NCBI GenBank assembly: GCA_964475985.1
Contig: CAYYYP010000003.1
Span: 75,909 to 139,908, forward strand
Source of the DNA: CAYYYP01 sp964475985
GTDB taxonomy: Bacteria; Bdellovibrionota; UBA1018; CAYHWW01
Direction: 5' to 3'
DNA: 64,000 bases
In this document: piece after piece, positions 1 to 8,759 of the stretch
How the letters are laid out: each line of letters begins with the position of its first letter
How positions within the stretch are numbered: the stretch's first letter is position 1
The notes under the pieces: model-generated
What the model was told of the DNA's origin: nothing
Databases searched by the model: none
The model's input: only the letters and a program-made list of their open reading frames with translations
Position numbers and translations under genes: made by a program

Positions 1-768
1 GGTTACGGTTTCAATCTGATCAAAAAACTTACAGAGACGTGGGTACAATTCATCCGCCGTGCATGCGGGCGCAATGCCGACATGCGCCCAGTCTGGATGA
101 AAGGGTGTGTACTCATCGATATAGACAATGAAGTCAGTGTCGGGCCGAGCCGGTACCTGCAATGTTTTTAAATAGATTTCGTAATCAAAACTTATGGTGT
201 TCACGACTTCGGTAGGGGAGGTTTTTGATATACTTCTGAGCGCAACTTCACCGGCCGCAATCACGATGTCAGCTGGCCTTAGGCCTAAATAGGATGCGGG
301 CATTCGTTGCAAAATCAATTCTCTAGGACTGAGTAGTTTTACCATCCTTGCCAGTAGGGCTTTACTCAGCGATATCCAGTTCCGTCTTGCTGGGTTTTGA
401 ATTTTAGCGATGTGCGATTTTGGAATATTGCCCAAACGCAACTGAACAAGTTTGGCCGAACTGCTCGCAAGGCTTTTGATGTACTTATAATTATTTGCCC
501 GCAGACCGAGGATGGAAATCACCGCATCGTTTTCGGTAAATGAAGCTAATTGCCGTAAAGCCAAGGCTTTTTCCTGGATGAGGTGAAGCCCAGAAAAACG
601 CCTAATTTTTCCGGATTTTTCGGCAGTCTGAAATCGATCCGTCGCGATGAGGGGTGAAAGATCCCAGACGTGATACTCAAAGCCCTGCCCTTGTAGCGTT
701 TCGATACCAAAACGGTCATAGTCCCGAGCTTCGAAAGGACAGTCGGTAACCAAGTGAATTTTACGCAT
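1..768 (-). CDS. Surface-glycan locus protein of unknown function, C-terminus cut by window edge
   Basis: An open frame of 256 codons runs from an ATG at 768 to the left edge with no stop, so the C-terminus is missing. The protein begins MRKIHLVTDCPFEARDYDRF and has an alternating hydrophobic/charged N-terminus typical of an alpha/beta domain. No signal peptide or membrane segment is visible. It is not a family I recognise. The start codon lies inside the last codons of pseC (8-base overlap, ATGCGTAA), so the two are probably translationally coupled. Context suggests a role in using or transferring a sugar, for example a glycosyltransferase-like protein, but nothing in the visible part proves it. 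Confidence 0.7.
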   Translation of the reverse strand, partial: MRKIHLVTDCPFEARDYDRFGIETLQGQGFEYHVWDLSPLIATDRFQTAEKSGKIRRFSGLHLIQEKALALRQLASFTENDAVISILGLRANNYKYIKSLASSSAKLVQLRLGNIPKSHIAKIQNPARRNWISLSKALLARMVKLLSPRELILQRMPASYLGLRPADIVIAAGEVALRSISKTSPTEVVNTISFDYEIYLKTLQVPARPDTDFIVYIDEYTPFHPDWAHVGIAPACTADELYPRLCKFFDQIETVT

Positions 769-1924
769 GATTGAGAATCTTTTCTAGGGATTCGATGACG
801 AAATCTTGATCCTCAAAACTGAGGTCTGGATACAAGGGAAGGCTTAGTGCTTCGCGGTAATATTTTTCCGCTTCGGGATAATCACCAGGCCGGAACCCTA
901 ATCGCCGATAATAGGGTTGAGTATGAACCGGAATGTAATGAACATTGACCCCAATGCCCAATGACCTTAACTCTTCAAAGACCTGCAGGCGGGGTTTTTG
1001 AATCATTTCTAATTTGAGTCGAATGACAAAAAGGTGAAATGCGGATTTAACATTGGGATGTTGAAAGGGCAGAATAAGTGGTAGCTTTTTCAGTCGTACT
1101 TCGTAACGTTGAGCTAAAATGCGCCTTTTATCCACGAAGGAGTCTATCCGTTTCAGCTGGCTCATTCCTAGCGCGGCCTGAATATCGGTTAGGCGAAAAT
1201 TATAGCCCAAATCAATTTGCGCATAGGACCAGGGGCCTTCGGCAATTCCTTCCATTTGGTTCGGCTCGCGCGTAATGCCATGGGATCTAAATAATTTTAG
1301 CTTATCGGCAAGGTGGGATTGATTCGTCATAACCATGCCGCCCTCGCCGGTGGTGATTATCTTTACCGGATGAAAACTAAAAACCGCCATATCAGAAAAT
1401 TCGCACGAACCTACGGGGCGACCATCATATTGTGCGCCAATCGCATGGCTGGCATCTTCAATAAGATAAAAGCCGTATTTTTGTTTCAACTGATAAAGGC
1501 GTTTCATATCGGCCGATTGTCCTGAGAAATGAACCGCCACGATGATTTTAGGTGGAACGGCCGCCTTTTTCAGCTTGTCCTCTAGAGACTTAATGCTGAT
1601 ATTATAGGTGTGAGGATCAATATCAACGAAGTCGACATTAGCACCGCAATAACGCGCACAGTTAGCGCTTGCGACAAATGTATTAGGAACTGTCCAAAGA
1701 CTTTGATTTTTTTCGAGCCCTAGGGCCAGGCAGGCGATGTGGAGGGCGGCGGTAGCATTGCAAACCGCTACGCCATAACGGGCGCCACAATAATCGGCAA
1801 CCGCCCGCTCAAAATTTTCAACGGCCGGGCCTTGAGTCAAAAAGTCAGAGTTTAGGACGGCAATGACTTCCTGAATGTCGGTAGCATCAATGCTTTGCCT
1901 TCCGTACGGGATGTGTCTTTTCAT
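761..1924 (-). CDS. pseC: PseC: UDP-4-amino-4,6-dideoxy-N-acetyl-beta-L-altrosamine transaminase
   Basis: PLP-dependent DegT/DnrJ/EryC1-fold sugar aminotransferase of 387 residues, the usual family length. It carries out the second step of pseudaminic acid synthesis, transferring an amino group from glutamate to C4 of the PseB product. The N-terminus (IPYGRQSID...DFLTQGPAVENFE) is the PseC signature. The IEDASHAIGA segment near residue 155 supplies the Asp that contacts the PLP nitrogen, and FSFHPVKIITTGEGG places the Schiff-base lysine at about K188. It is the first gene of a minus-strand unit and overlaps the next gene by 8 bases. The pathway partner genes lie on both strands further right. 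Assignment to PseC rather than a generic perosamine-type aminotransferase rests on the N-terminal motif and on pseB, pseI and pseG in the window. Confidence 0.93.
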   Translation of the reverse strand: MKRHIPYGRQSIDATDIQEVIAVLNSDFLTQGPAVENFERAVADYCGARYGVAVCNATAALHIACLALGLEKNQSLWTVPNTFVASANCARYCGANVDFVDIDPHTYNISIKSLEDKLKKAAVPPKIIVAVHFSGQSADMKRLYQLKQKYGFYLIEDASHAIGAQYDGRPVGSCEFSDMAVFSFHPVKIITTGEGGMVMTNQSHLADKLKLFRSHGITREPNQMEGIAEGPWSYAQIDLGYNFRLTDIQAALGMSQLKRIDSFVDKRRILAQRYEVRLKKLPLILPFQHPNVKSAFHLFVIRLKLEMIQKPRLQVFEELRSLGIGVNVHYIPVHTQPYYRRLGFRPGDYPEAEKYYREALSLPLYPDLSFEDQDFVIESLEKILNHA

Positions 1925-2030
1925 AACTTTTGAACCTATTCGGAAATTCTGACCAACACAATTCGGAGTTCATAAAACCCCTTATTACTTAGAAATTAAA
2001 CTCATATGGCTAGAATCGGAGAGCCGTAGT

Positions 2031-2042
2031 AATTCATGAATT
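2031..2042. promoter_or_regulatory. 12-bp perfect palindrome before the 2046 start codon
   Basis: The palindrome AATTCATGAATT ends 3 bases before the ATG at 2046, in the divergent region between pseC (minus) and the plus-strand block. Its place suits an operator or a structure over the ribosome site, and no Shine-Dalgarno sequence is visible for the 2046 start. A short AT-rich palindrome can also arise by chance, so the role is speculative. Confidence 0.2.
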
Positions 2043-2045
2043 CCC

Positions 2046-3716
2046 ATGTTCATCTTCACTAAAGACAGGTTTCCATTAAATTCCAGGAAAAAAGCTTATG
2101 AAAATCAGATTTCACTTAAAGGGACCGGAAACTTTTTTTATCGAAAATCTGCATTTGCTTCGCACGCTCTAAACGCTCAATCGTTCCTCTTCCATCGGGG
2201 TTTTCCCAGAATGGAGGCAGATGTTTTAGCGGATCTGCTTCAAAAATTATCTGAGGGCCAGAATCCGAGTGAAGTTTTGCGTACTCAAGGCTCTTATTTA
2301 TTTTTATTGGTTTCATTGGGGTCGGGGGATATTTCAATATTCAGAGATGCGTGGGGTTCTACGCCGCTCTTTTATTCAAAAGACGGTAAAATTATTTCAG
2401 ACCTGATTTCCGAAGTGACGGATAATTTGCCGAAAGCCCCTTTGAACTCAACGGCGGTTGCTGAGTATTTGGCATGCTCATATGTAGTAGGGCACAGAAC
2501 CCTCTATGAAAACATTGATGCCTTAACTCCGCGCAACTCCCTTCGGATTCACGGTGCCACAGTGCAGCAGGTGTCTGAGCATCATTATCCTCAGCACACC
2601 CAGACCATTTCTCAAGATGATCTTGTGCCCATTTTAGAGAAGGCCATCGATAACTCGGTGCGCTGGGTTACGGAGGCTGCGAAAAACTCCGAAAAAGGAT
2701 TCATTTCATTGTCCGGAGGCACCGATAGCACCTTATTGAGCGTGAAATTTTCGGAGACTTTGAGGGCCGAGCGCTTCGTAGCGGGAACCGTTGATTACGA
2801 AAACTGGCAACGGAACGACACGCCTTATTTCTCCCTAGTTGCCGACAGACTTAAGCTTCAAAAAAAAATTGAAACTATTAACAATGCCGTTTTCTCCCGG
2901 GCCCTAGAAAATCAGATAGCCAAGACGGCTTATATTTATCATACATTCGCCCCGTCTTTTTTTAGCTTGAACGCATCGATTAAAGCGGAGCATGAAAATG
3001 TTTCATTCCAGGTTAATGGCACCGGGCCAGATGAGGCGGTGATCGGTTTTGAGCAATATTCACTGCAAGAAATGCAGGCGTTTGATGCGCTGCCCAAGAG
3101 TTCTTGGGTTGATTTTTTAATTACGAGGATTGACAGCTTTTATACGCCGTACTGGACCGTCGAGCGCATCATGTCTGCCTCCGCATACTCAGATCCTGCC
3201 CAGGAGAGACGGAAACTTGCGCAGGAACTATTGCCAGGCGCCGAAAAATTCAGCGAGTTTCAAAGGCGCTATTCCAAAGAAACCACGACCGATCACCATA
3301 TTCGAATGCTCTATGACATTTCTGACGCCCAAGAAATCGACATGATTTTCCCTTATTGCACCCAGGAATTATTCGAAGTCTGCTTCCAATATTCCTACTA
3401 TTCGATCAACGACCATCAGTCCTATAAACACGTTTTTAAAAAGATCCTTTTGAAATATTTTGAAACAGAATTTGTCTACCGGCCTAAGATTGGGTTCCAT
3501 GCCCCGATTGATCGCACATTTAAAGACGATAATTCCCTGGGTGGATTGTTGGCGAAAAAAAATTTGCAGCGCTATGATGGATACCTCAGGCCAGAGCCGT
3601 TACGTGAAGAATTAGAATACCGGCTCCACCACAAAAAAGCACCGCTGGACTACCTCATGTGGACAGTATTAAATCTATTGCTCTTCATTGATCGCAAAAA
3701 TTCGGTAAATTCATGA
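2046..3716 (+). CDS. Asparagine-synthetase-like protein lacking the glutaminase cysteine
   Basis: 556-residue protein with the AsnB layout: an N-terminal class-II amidotransferase-like domain (about residues 1-190) and a C-terminal ATP-pyrophosphatase-type synthetase domain with the PP-loop SGGTDS at 223-228. It starts MFIFTKDRF, so the catalytic Cys2 that glutaminases expose after Met removal is missing. Any amidation would then need free ammonia or a partner. An intact AsnB-type paralogue follows at 4252. In glycan loci such proteins (for example the WbpS type) amidate uronic acids; whether this one amidates, adenylates a different acid or is only structural is unknown. Its stop overlaps the acetyltransferase start at 3713 by 4 bases (ATGA). 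No Shine-Dalgarno sequence is clear at the chosen ATG. Confidence 0.8.
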   Translation: MFIFTKDRFPLNSRKKAYENQISLKGTGNFFYRKSAFASHALNAQSFLFHRGFPRMEADVLADLLQKLSEGQNPSEVLRTQGSYLFLLVSLGSGDISIFRDAWGSTPLFYSKDGKIISDLISEVTDNLPKAPLNSTAVAEYLACSYVVGHRTLYENIDALTPRNSLRIHGATVQQVSEHHYPQHTQTISQDDLVPILEKAIDNSVRWVTEAAKNSEKGFISLSGGTDSTLLSVKFSETLRAERFVAGTVDYENWQRNDTPYFSLVADRLKLQKKIETINNAVFSRALENQIAKTAYIYHTFAPSFFSLNASIKAEHENVSFQVNGTGPDEAVIGFEQYSLQEMQAFDALPKSSWVDFLITRIDSFYTPYWTVERIMSASAYSDPAQERRKLAQELLPGAEKFSEFQRRYSKETTTDHHIRMLYDISDAQEIDMIFPYCTQELFEVCFQYSYYSINDHQSYKHVFKKILLKYFETEFVYRPKIGFHAPIDRTFKDDNSLGGLLAKKNLQRYDGYLRPEPLREELEYRLHHKKAPLDYLMWTVLNLLLFIDRKNSVNS

Positions 3717-4249
3717 GTATTTTACGGAAAGCCCTGGCATTCATTACAGATGGAGTGCCGCAAAAATTCTTAGGTGATGGGTTTCATTTTGAATTGATTG
3801 GACCAAAACACACCGATTCAATTGTGAATTGGCGGAATGATTCTTCTAATCTTGAGCTTTTCGTCAATACCGGAAACCTTACGGCCGAATTGCAGAATCG
3901 TTTTTTATTAGATTATGCTGAGGCCGATCGAATTGATTTCATACTCATGGACACTTTAAGCCAAAAACCTATCGGTTCATTTTCACTCACAAAACTTTCC
4001 GGAACGCCCGAGTTAGGTAAGCTTATGGGAGAAAAACAATACCGGGGAAAGGGTCTCGCAAAAAACGCGACGCAAGCGGTGCTGTATTTCGCGGCGCATT
4101 ATTTGGATTTGGCGGAAATTCACGCTATAACCCGCGCCGATAATTTAACCAATATTGCACTGAACCAAAGTCTAGGATTTGAGGTCGTTTCCGATATGAT
4201 GATTGCCGAGCGAAAATTTTTGACGATGCGTTTAGCAATAAAGGTGTAA
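3713..4249 (+). CDS. pseH: GNAT acetyltransferase, probable PseH
   Basis: 178-residue single-domain GNAT protein, the size of PseH. Visible features are the N-terminal NWRND segment typical of the RimJ/PseH-like branch and an acetyl-CoA loop region around KLMGEKQYRGKGLAKNA. The C-terminal strand/helix reads NLTNIALNQSLGFEVV. In the pseudaminic acid pathway PseH acetylates the 4-amino group made by PseC, using acetyl-CoA. Every other pathway step is encoded in this window and this is the only GNAT here, which supports the call; substrate choice cannot be read from the sequence. It overlaps the preceding gene by 4 bases, and the next start (4252) follows its stop by 2 bases, so it is part of one plus-strand operon. 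Confidence 0.7.
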   Translation: MSILRKALAFITDGVPQKFLGDGFHFELIGPKHTDSIVNWRNDSSNLELFVNTGNLTAELQNRFLLDYAEADRIDFILMDTLSQKPIGSFSLTKLSGTPELGKLMGEKQYRGKGLAKNATQAVLYFAAHYLDLAEIHAITRADNLTNIALNQSLGFEVVSDMMIAERKFLTMRLAIKV

Positions 4250-4251
4250 AA

Positions 4252-6000
4252 ATGTGCGGAATTTTTGGGATGGCCGGTAAACCGCTTAGAGAGAATCGCA
4301 CGTATCATGGCGAGAAACTCATAAAGCATCGTGGACCTGACTCTTTCGGGCATTGGGTAGATGAATTAGTGCAATTGGAGCACCGGCGCTTGAGCATTAT
4401 TGATCTGAGCCCGGGTGGCGATCAGCCCTATTTTTTAAATGACCGGTACGTATTGATTTATAATGGCGAAATTTTTAATTATTTAGAGCTTAAAAAAAAT
4501 CTCAGTTCCACCGTCACGTTGAGGTCTACTTCTGACACAGAGATCCTTTATTATCTCCTGATGGACCAGGGCTTGCAGTGCCTCAATCAATTGAATGGCA
4601 TGTTTGCGTTTGCCTTTTACGATAAACTCAACCGCAAACTATTTTTAGTAAGGGATAGATACGGCGTGAAACCGCTCTACTATTCGGCAAACGCTGAAGG
4701 TCTTATTTTTGCGTCGGAACAGAAGGCGATATATCCCCTCATCAAACCCACGACCGATCTTGATCGGTTCAGTGAGTACCTTGCCTTCAAATATGTCTCT
4801 GGCGCAAAAACGTTCGTCAATGAAGTGCAAGAGTTGGAGCCCGGTTGTTTCATAGAGTACGACCTCATTACGAATAGCTTTAAAAAGCAGGCCTGGTATC
4901 AGCTCCCGACGGAACGGCAAAACAATACCCCTTATTTGAATCAGTATTGCGAAGGCCTTATTCAGGACGCCGTCAGTCTCAGGTTAATCTCCGATGTGCC
5001 GGTTGGCGTGCAGTTGAGTGGAGGGGTGGATTCTTCAATCATCGCCGAACTTATTAGGCGAGCGTCTACCAAAGTCGCCCATGCATTCACCATAAGTTTT
5101 CCAGGCTCGAAGTTTGATGAATTGAAATATGCGACTGAAGTGGCGCAAAAAATGTCATTGGAACTGCATGCTATAGAATTTAAGGCGGTAGATTTTCTCA
5201 GCATTTGGGAGGCCGCGACCTACCATAATGACGAGCCCATCAATCACCCTCATACTCTCCCAATTTATAAGCTCAACCAAGAGGCCAAAAAATTTGTAAC
5301 CGTTTTGCTCTCGGGCGAAGGGGCCGATGAAACATTTTTAGGCTACGAGCATCATTTTAAAACACTGAACTTTGAAAGTGACGCTGAGCTGCTGAATTTT
5401 GGTAGGTTTTTGAAGAAGGAGCAGGTCCGCGAAATATTAAAAGATGAATATTTAAGCCAATCCGCTTCTGAATATGGTGAACGCCCCGAAAGTTTAAGGG
5501 CGTCTTTCGGAAAAGGAAACCGGGCCGAACGGTACGAGTTCCATCATCACCTCAACACGCTTTTGAACCGGATCGATAAAATGTCGATGGCGCATGCCAT
5601 GGAAATTAGAACTCCCTTTCTGGATTATCGTATTGTGGATTTTTGCTTGCGGGAAAATGCAAAGAATTTCATTGAGCTTGAGACGAAGACAGTTACAAAA
5701 AAACCATTGATGAATCTTTACGAATCTATTTATAAAAACGGCCTGTCCGCTAGGAAAAAAATTGGTTTCCGCGTCCCTTTCAATGAATGGATACTTACGG
5801 ATAAGCAGTTTCAAGATTACGTTTGTGCGCACTTAGATCCCCTGAAACAAGATCAATTCGTAAGAACCTCTAAAGTTCAAATTCTCATCGAATCCATCGG
5901 ACGGGCGGAGCTCACGGAAGACAAAATCCGGGAGATTTGGGTTTTGATGAATTACGCGCTATGGAAGAAAGCATTTTTAGGGGTAACGGATAGGCTATGA
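4252..6000 (+). CDS. asnB: AsnB-type glutamine-hydrolysing amidotransferase/asparagine synthase
   Basis: 582 residues with an intact class-II glutamine amidotransferase domain: it starts MCGIFGMAG, giving Cys2 as nucleophile after Met removal, and continues with KHRGPD, RLSIIDLS and YNGEIFNY. The synthetase domain has PP-loop SGGVDSS at 256-262 and SGEGADE further on. It moves the glutamine amide to an ATP-activated carboxylate. The textbook substrate is aspartate, but the position between pseH-like and NeuD-like genes, overlapping the latter by 4 bases, suggests amidation of a sugar acid or a residue of the glycan. It is the catalytically complete partner of the Cys-less protein at 2046. Free asparagine synthesis remains possible. 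Confidence 0.85.
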   Translation: MCGIFGMAGKPLRENRTYHGEKLIKHRGPDSFGHWVDELVQLEHRRLSIIDLSPGGDQPYFLNDRYVLIYNGEIFNYLELKKNLSSTVTLRSTSDTEILYYLLMDQGLQCLNQLNGMFAFAFYDKLNRKLFLVRDRYGVKPLYYSANAEGLIFASEQKAIYPLIKPTTDLDRFSEYLAFKYVSGAKTFVNEVQELEPGCFIEYDLITNSFKKQAWYQLPTERQNNTPYLNQYCEGLIQDAVSLRLISDVPVGVQLSGGVDSSIIAELIRRASTKVAHAFTISFPGSKFDELKYATEVAQKMSLELHAIEFKAVDFLSIWEAATYHNDEPINHPHTLPIYKLNQEAKKFVTVLLSGEGADETFLGYEHHFKTLNFESDAELLNFGRFLKKEQVREILKDEYLSQSASEYGERPESLRASFGKGNRAERYEFHHHLNTLLNRIDKMSMAHAMEIRTPFLDYRIVDFCLRENAKNFIELETKTVTKKPLMNLYESIYKNGLSARKKIGFRVPFNEWILTDKQFQDYVCAHLDPLKQDQFVRTSKVQILIESIGRAELTEDKIREIWVLMNYALWKKAFLGVTDRL

Positions 6001-6653
6001 CAAAAGACGAGGGGATTCTGGTATTCGGAGCCGGTGGGCATGCGCACGTCATCTTGGATCTGCTTGCCGAACTTAAAATTCCGGTGGCAGGGATCGTCAA
6101 TCAAGGCGGCGTGCCGACCGAAAAAATTGCGAACATTTTGCATTATGTTTCAGATGACAACTGGACCTCACTGCCTCAACGGCGGGGCATCGTCGCAATC
6201 GGGGATAATAATATCCGCGCTAAGGTTGTCGCAAAGATCCAGGGTCAAGCCCCTGACTTTGAGTTTTTAACTTTAATTCATCCAAGGGCCATTGTTTCCC
6301 GTTCCGCCAGAATTTGTTTGGGTTCGGTAGTCATGGCCGGAGTCGTTGTGAATGCCGGGTCGCAAGTAGGTGAGCATTGCATCTTGAATACGAGTTGTTC
6401 GGTGGATCACGATTGTAATATCCAAAATTTTGCCAGCATCAATCCGGGAGCTGTGTTGGGGGGCAATGTCGATGTTGGATCTAGATCCGCTATCGGGTTA
6501 GGTGCTTCCGTGATTCATGGAATTCAAATCGGATATGATACCGTCATTGGCGCCGGAGCCGTAGTCGTAAAAAATATCGAGCAAAGCGTACTGGCTTATG
6601 GGAACCCCTGCGAAGTGGTTCGATCTCGAACTCGCGATGAGAGCTATTTATAG
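5997..6653 (+). CDS. NeuD/PglD-family sugar O/N-acyltransferase
   Basis: 218 residues. A small N-terminal nucleotide-sugar-binding alpha/beta domain begins ILVFGAGGHAHV (GAGGHA near residues 11-16). It is followed by a left-handed beta-helix built from hexapeptide repeats (about residues 85-205: IHPRAIVS, VVMAGVVVNAG, HCILNTSCSVDHDC, IGLGASVIHG, IGAGAVVVKN). His in SVDHDC matches the catalytic His of PglD-type enzymes. Relatives acetylate amino sugars or sialic-acid-like sugars with acetyl-CoA. It is the last gene of the plus block that starts at 2046 and overlaps the end of convergent pseB by 10 bases. The acyl donor and acceptor are not readable from sequence. Confidence 0.85.
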   Translation: MTKDEGILVFGAGGHAHVILDLLAELKIPVAGIVNQGGVPTEKIANILHYVSDDNWTSLPQRRGIVAIGDNNIRAKVVAKIQGQAPDFEFLTLIHPRAIVSRSARICLGSVVMAGVVVNAGSQVGEHCILNTSCSVDHDCNIQNFASINPGAVLGGNVDVGSRSAIGLGASVIHGIQIGYDTVIGAGAVVVKNIEQSVLAYGNPCEVVRSRTRDESYL

Positions 6654-7645
6654 TTTTGTGATTTTACGAAATCTTGGAGATCAGTCAAATTCAGCCACTG
6701 ATGGTTTTTATCTGAGCTATATTCAAAACCTTCGCTGACGGGCTTCCCGATTTCCTGCATGGAATCTTTCTCGTAAGAAAAATCCCGGGAAAGATTAATG
6801 GTTGGCTTAATGACGTAATGATTTTTAAACTCAAGCGTGCGGTAGGAGTCTTCAGCGGGGCACATGATCTCGTGAAGCTTTTCGCCTGGCCGGATACCTA
6901 CTATCTTGGTCGGCACATTCGGAGCGAGCGCATTTGCGACATCCATTACTTTCATGGACGGGATTTTTGGGACGAAAGTTTCCCCGCCTTGCATCCGAGC
7001 AAAACAATTCAGAACAAAATCTACGCCCTTATCCAAAGTGATCCAAAATCGAGTCATTCGGGGATCAGTGATGGGAAGTTCTCGAGCGCCCTCTTTAAGA
7101 AGCTTCTGAAAAAGAGGAATGACGGAACCTCGCGAACCCAAGACGTTACCGTAGCGTACAACCGAAAAATAAACCTCGCGCAGTCCCGTTAAATTGTTAG
7201 CCGCGACAAAAAGTTTATCAGAAACAAGCTTAGTTGCTCCATAGAGGTTGATGGGATTTGCCGCTTTATCCGTCGATAAGGCGATGACTTTTTTGACCTC
7301 ATTTTCGAGCGCCGCGGCGATGATATTTTCTGCCCCATGGATGTTAGTCCTGATGCACTCAGTGGGGTTGTACTCGGCAGCCGGAACTTGCTTTAAGGCT
7401 GCCGCATGAATTAAGTAATCCACCCCACGCGTAGCTTGTTTGAGCCGTTCAACGTCACGAACGTCCCCTATGAAGTAGCGCATGCAAGAGGCATTAAATT
7501 CGTGCGCCATCTCAAATTGTTTTAATTCATCGCGTGAGTAGATGATAATTTTTTTGGGTTTATACCGTTCCAGTAATGTGCGGGTAAACTGTTTCCCAAA
7601 GGAACCAGTACCGCCGGATATAAAGAAAACCTTGTTGTCAAACAT
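6644..7645 (-). CDS. pseB: PseB: UDP-GlcNAc 4,6-dehydratase (5-inverting)
   Basis: 333-residue extended short-chain dehydrogenase of the FlaA1/PseB type. It catalyses the first pseudaminic acid step, NADP-dependent C4 oxidation, C6 dehydration and C5 epimerisation of UDP-GlcNAc. Seen in the sequence: dinucleotide loop GGTGSFG at 11-17, the family segment IHAAALKQVPAAEYNP, and the catalytic set D126-K127...Y135 (STDKAANPINLYGATK) with the FlaA1-type Lys-to-Tyr spacing of 8. Length equals the family norm. It stands alone on the minus strand, convergent with the NeuD-type gene and divergent from pseI across 53 bases, so pseB and pseI probably share a bidirectional control region. Confidence 0.95.
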   Translation of the reverse strand: MFDNKVFFISGGTGSFGKQFTRTLLERYKPKKIIIYSRDELKQFEMAHEFNASCMRYFIGDVRDVERLKQATRGVDYLIHAAALKQVPAAEYNPTECIRTNIHGAENIIAAALENEVKKVIALSTDKAANPINLYGATKLVSDKLFVAANNLTGLREVYFSVVRYGNVLGSRGSVIPLFQKLLKEGARELPITDPRMTRFWITLDKGVDFVLNCFARMQGGETFVPKIPSMKVMDVANALAPNVPTKIVGIRPGEKLHEIMCPAEDSYRTLEFKNHYVIKPTINLSRDFSYEKDSMQEIGKPVSEGFEYSSDKNHQWLNLTDLQDFVKSQNYK

Positions 7646-7698
7646 GTTCGTTATTACTGCCTTATGGTACGACTTTATTCAAGAGGAACTAGAACGTC

Positions 7699-8757
7699 AT
7701 GCATAGCCAGAGCTTCAAACTAGGCCCATTTAATGTCGGTCCTGGTCATCGGCCCTTTATCATTGCAGAAATGTCCGGGAATCATAATCAGTCACTGGAG
7801 CGCGCCCTCTTAATCGTAGATGCCGCCGCAAAGGCCGGGGCGCAGGCGCTTAAAATTCAAACCTATACCGCCGATACTATGACTCTCGATATCGGTGACC
7901 GGGAGTTCTTTCTCAACGACAAAGACAATCTCTGGAAAGGTCAGTCACTTTACTCCCTGTATGGTCAGGCGTTTACGCCGTGGGAATGGCATAAGCCTAT
8001 TTTTGATCGCTGTAAGAAGTGGGGCATTACAGCTTTTAGTACTCCGTTTGATGCAAGTGCCGTCGACTTTCTGGAAAGTCTCGATGTTCCTGGCTATAAA
8101 ATCGCGTCCTTTGAGAACATTGATTTGCCATTAATTCGTAGGGTTGCCGCCACCAAAAAACCCATGATCATTTCCACTGGCATTGCAACTTTAGCCGAAT
8201 TAGACGAAGCCGTAAGGGCCGCCCGGGGCGGCGGGTGCAGGGATCTCGTATTACTGAAGTGTACAAGTTCATATCCGGCGGATCCGTCCCAATCTCATGT
8301 GAGTACGATTCCCCACATGCGTGATCTGTTTCAAGTGCAAGTAGGATTGTCGGACCACACCTTTGGCATCGGAGCCGCAGTGGCTGCCGTAGCATTGGGC
8401 GCTACCGTGATTGAAAAACATTTTACCTTAGCGCGAAGCGATGGCGGAGTTGATTCCGTATTTTCATTGGAGCCATCCGAGATGACGTCACTCGTAGTTG
8501 AAACCGAGCGAGCCTGGCAGGCTCTGGGTTCGATCACTTATGGACCAACGGAATCAGAAAAAGGCGCCATCAATCAAAGGCGTTCGCTCTACATCGCGGA
8601 GGATTTACGCGCGGGGGACATCTTGAATGTTAAAAATATGCGCGCAATCAGGCCAGGTCTTGGACTCATGCCAAAATACTATGAAATCGTTCTGGGCCGT
8701 AAAGTTTGTAAGGATGTTAAAAAAGGAACTCCCTTGAGCTGGGATTTGATCGGATAA
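7699..8757 (+). CDS. pseI: PseI: pseudaminic acid synthase
   Basis: 352 residues of the NeuB family. A TIM-barrel domain (about 15-270) condenses 2,4-diacetamido-2,4,6-trideoxy-L-altrose with phosphoenolpyruvate, and a C-terminal SAF/antifreeze-like domain (about 290-352, SLYIAEDLRAGDIL...AIRPGLG) follows. The start FIIAEMSGNHNQSLERAL and the MSGNHN motif are characteristic of PseI rather than NeuB or LegI, which have GVNHNG. Further family motifs are LKIQTYTADTM, FSTPFD, STGIAT and IEKHFTLAR. A GAGGA Shine-Dalgarno-like sequence lies about 11 bases before the ATG. It heads a plus-strand block with the methyltransferase at 8760, two bases after its stop. Confidence 0.95.
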   Translation: MHSQSFKLGPFNVGPGHRPFIIAEMSGNHNQSLERALLIVDAAAKAGAQALKIQTYTADTMTLDIGDREFFLNDKDNLWKGQSLYSLYGQAFTPWEWHKPIFDRCKKWGITAFSTPFDASAVDFLESLDVPGYKIASFENIDLPLIRRVAATKKPMIISTGIATLAELDEAVRAARGGGCRDLVLLKCTSSYPADPSQSHVSTIPHMRDLFQVQVGLSDHTFGIGAAVAAVALGATVIEKHFTLARSDGGVDSVFSLEPSEMTSLVVETERAWQALGSITYGPTESEKGAINQRRSLYIAEDLRAGDILNVKNMRAIRPGLGLMPKYYEIVLGRKVCKDVKKGTPLSWDLIG

Positions 8758-8759
8758 AA

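Noticed and set aside
6818..7192. 124-codon plus-strand frame
   Set aside because: Antisense to the conserved pseB coding sequence.
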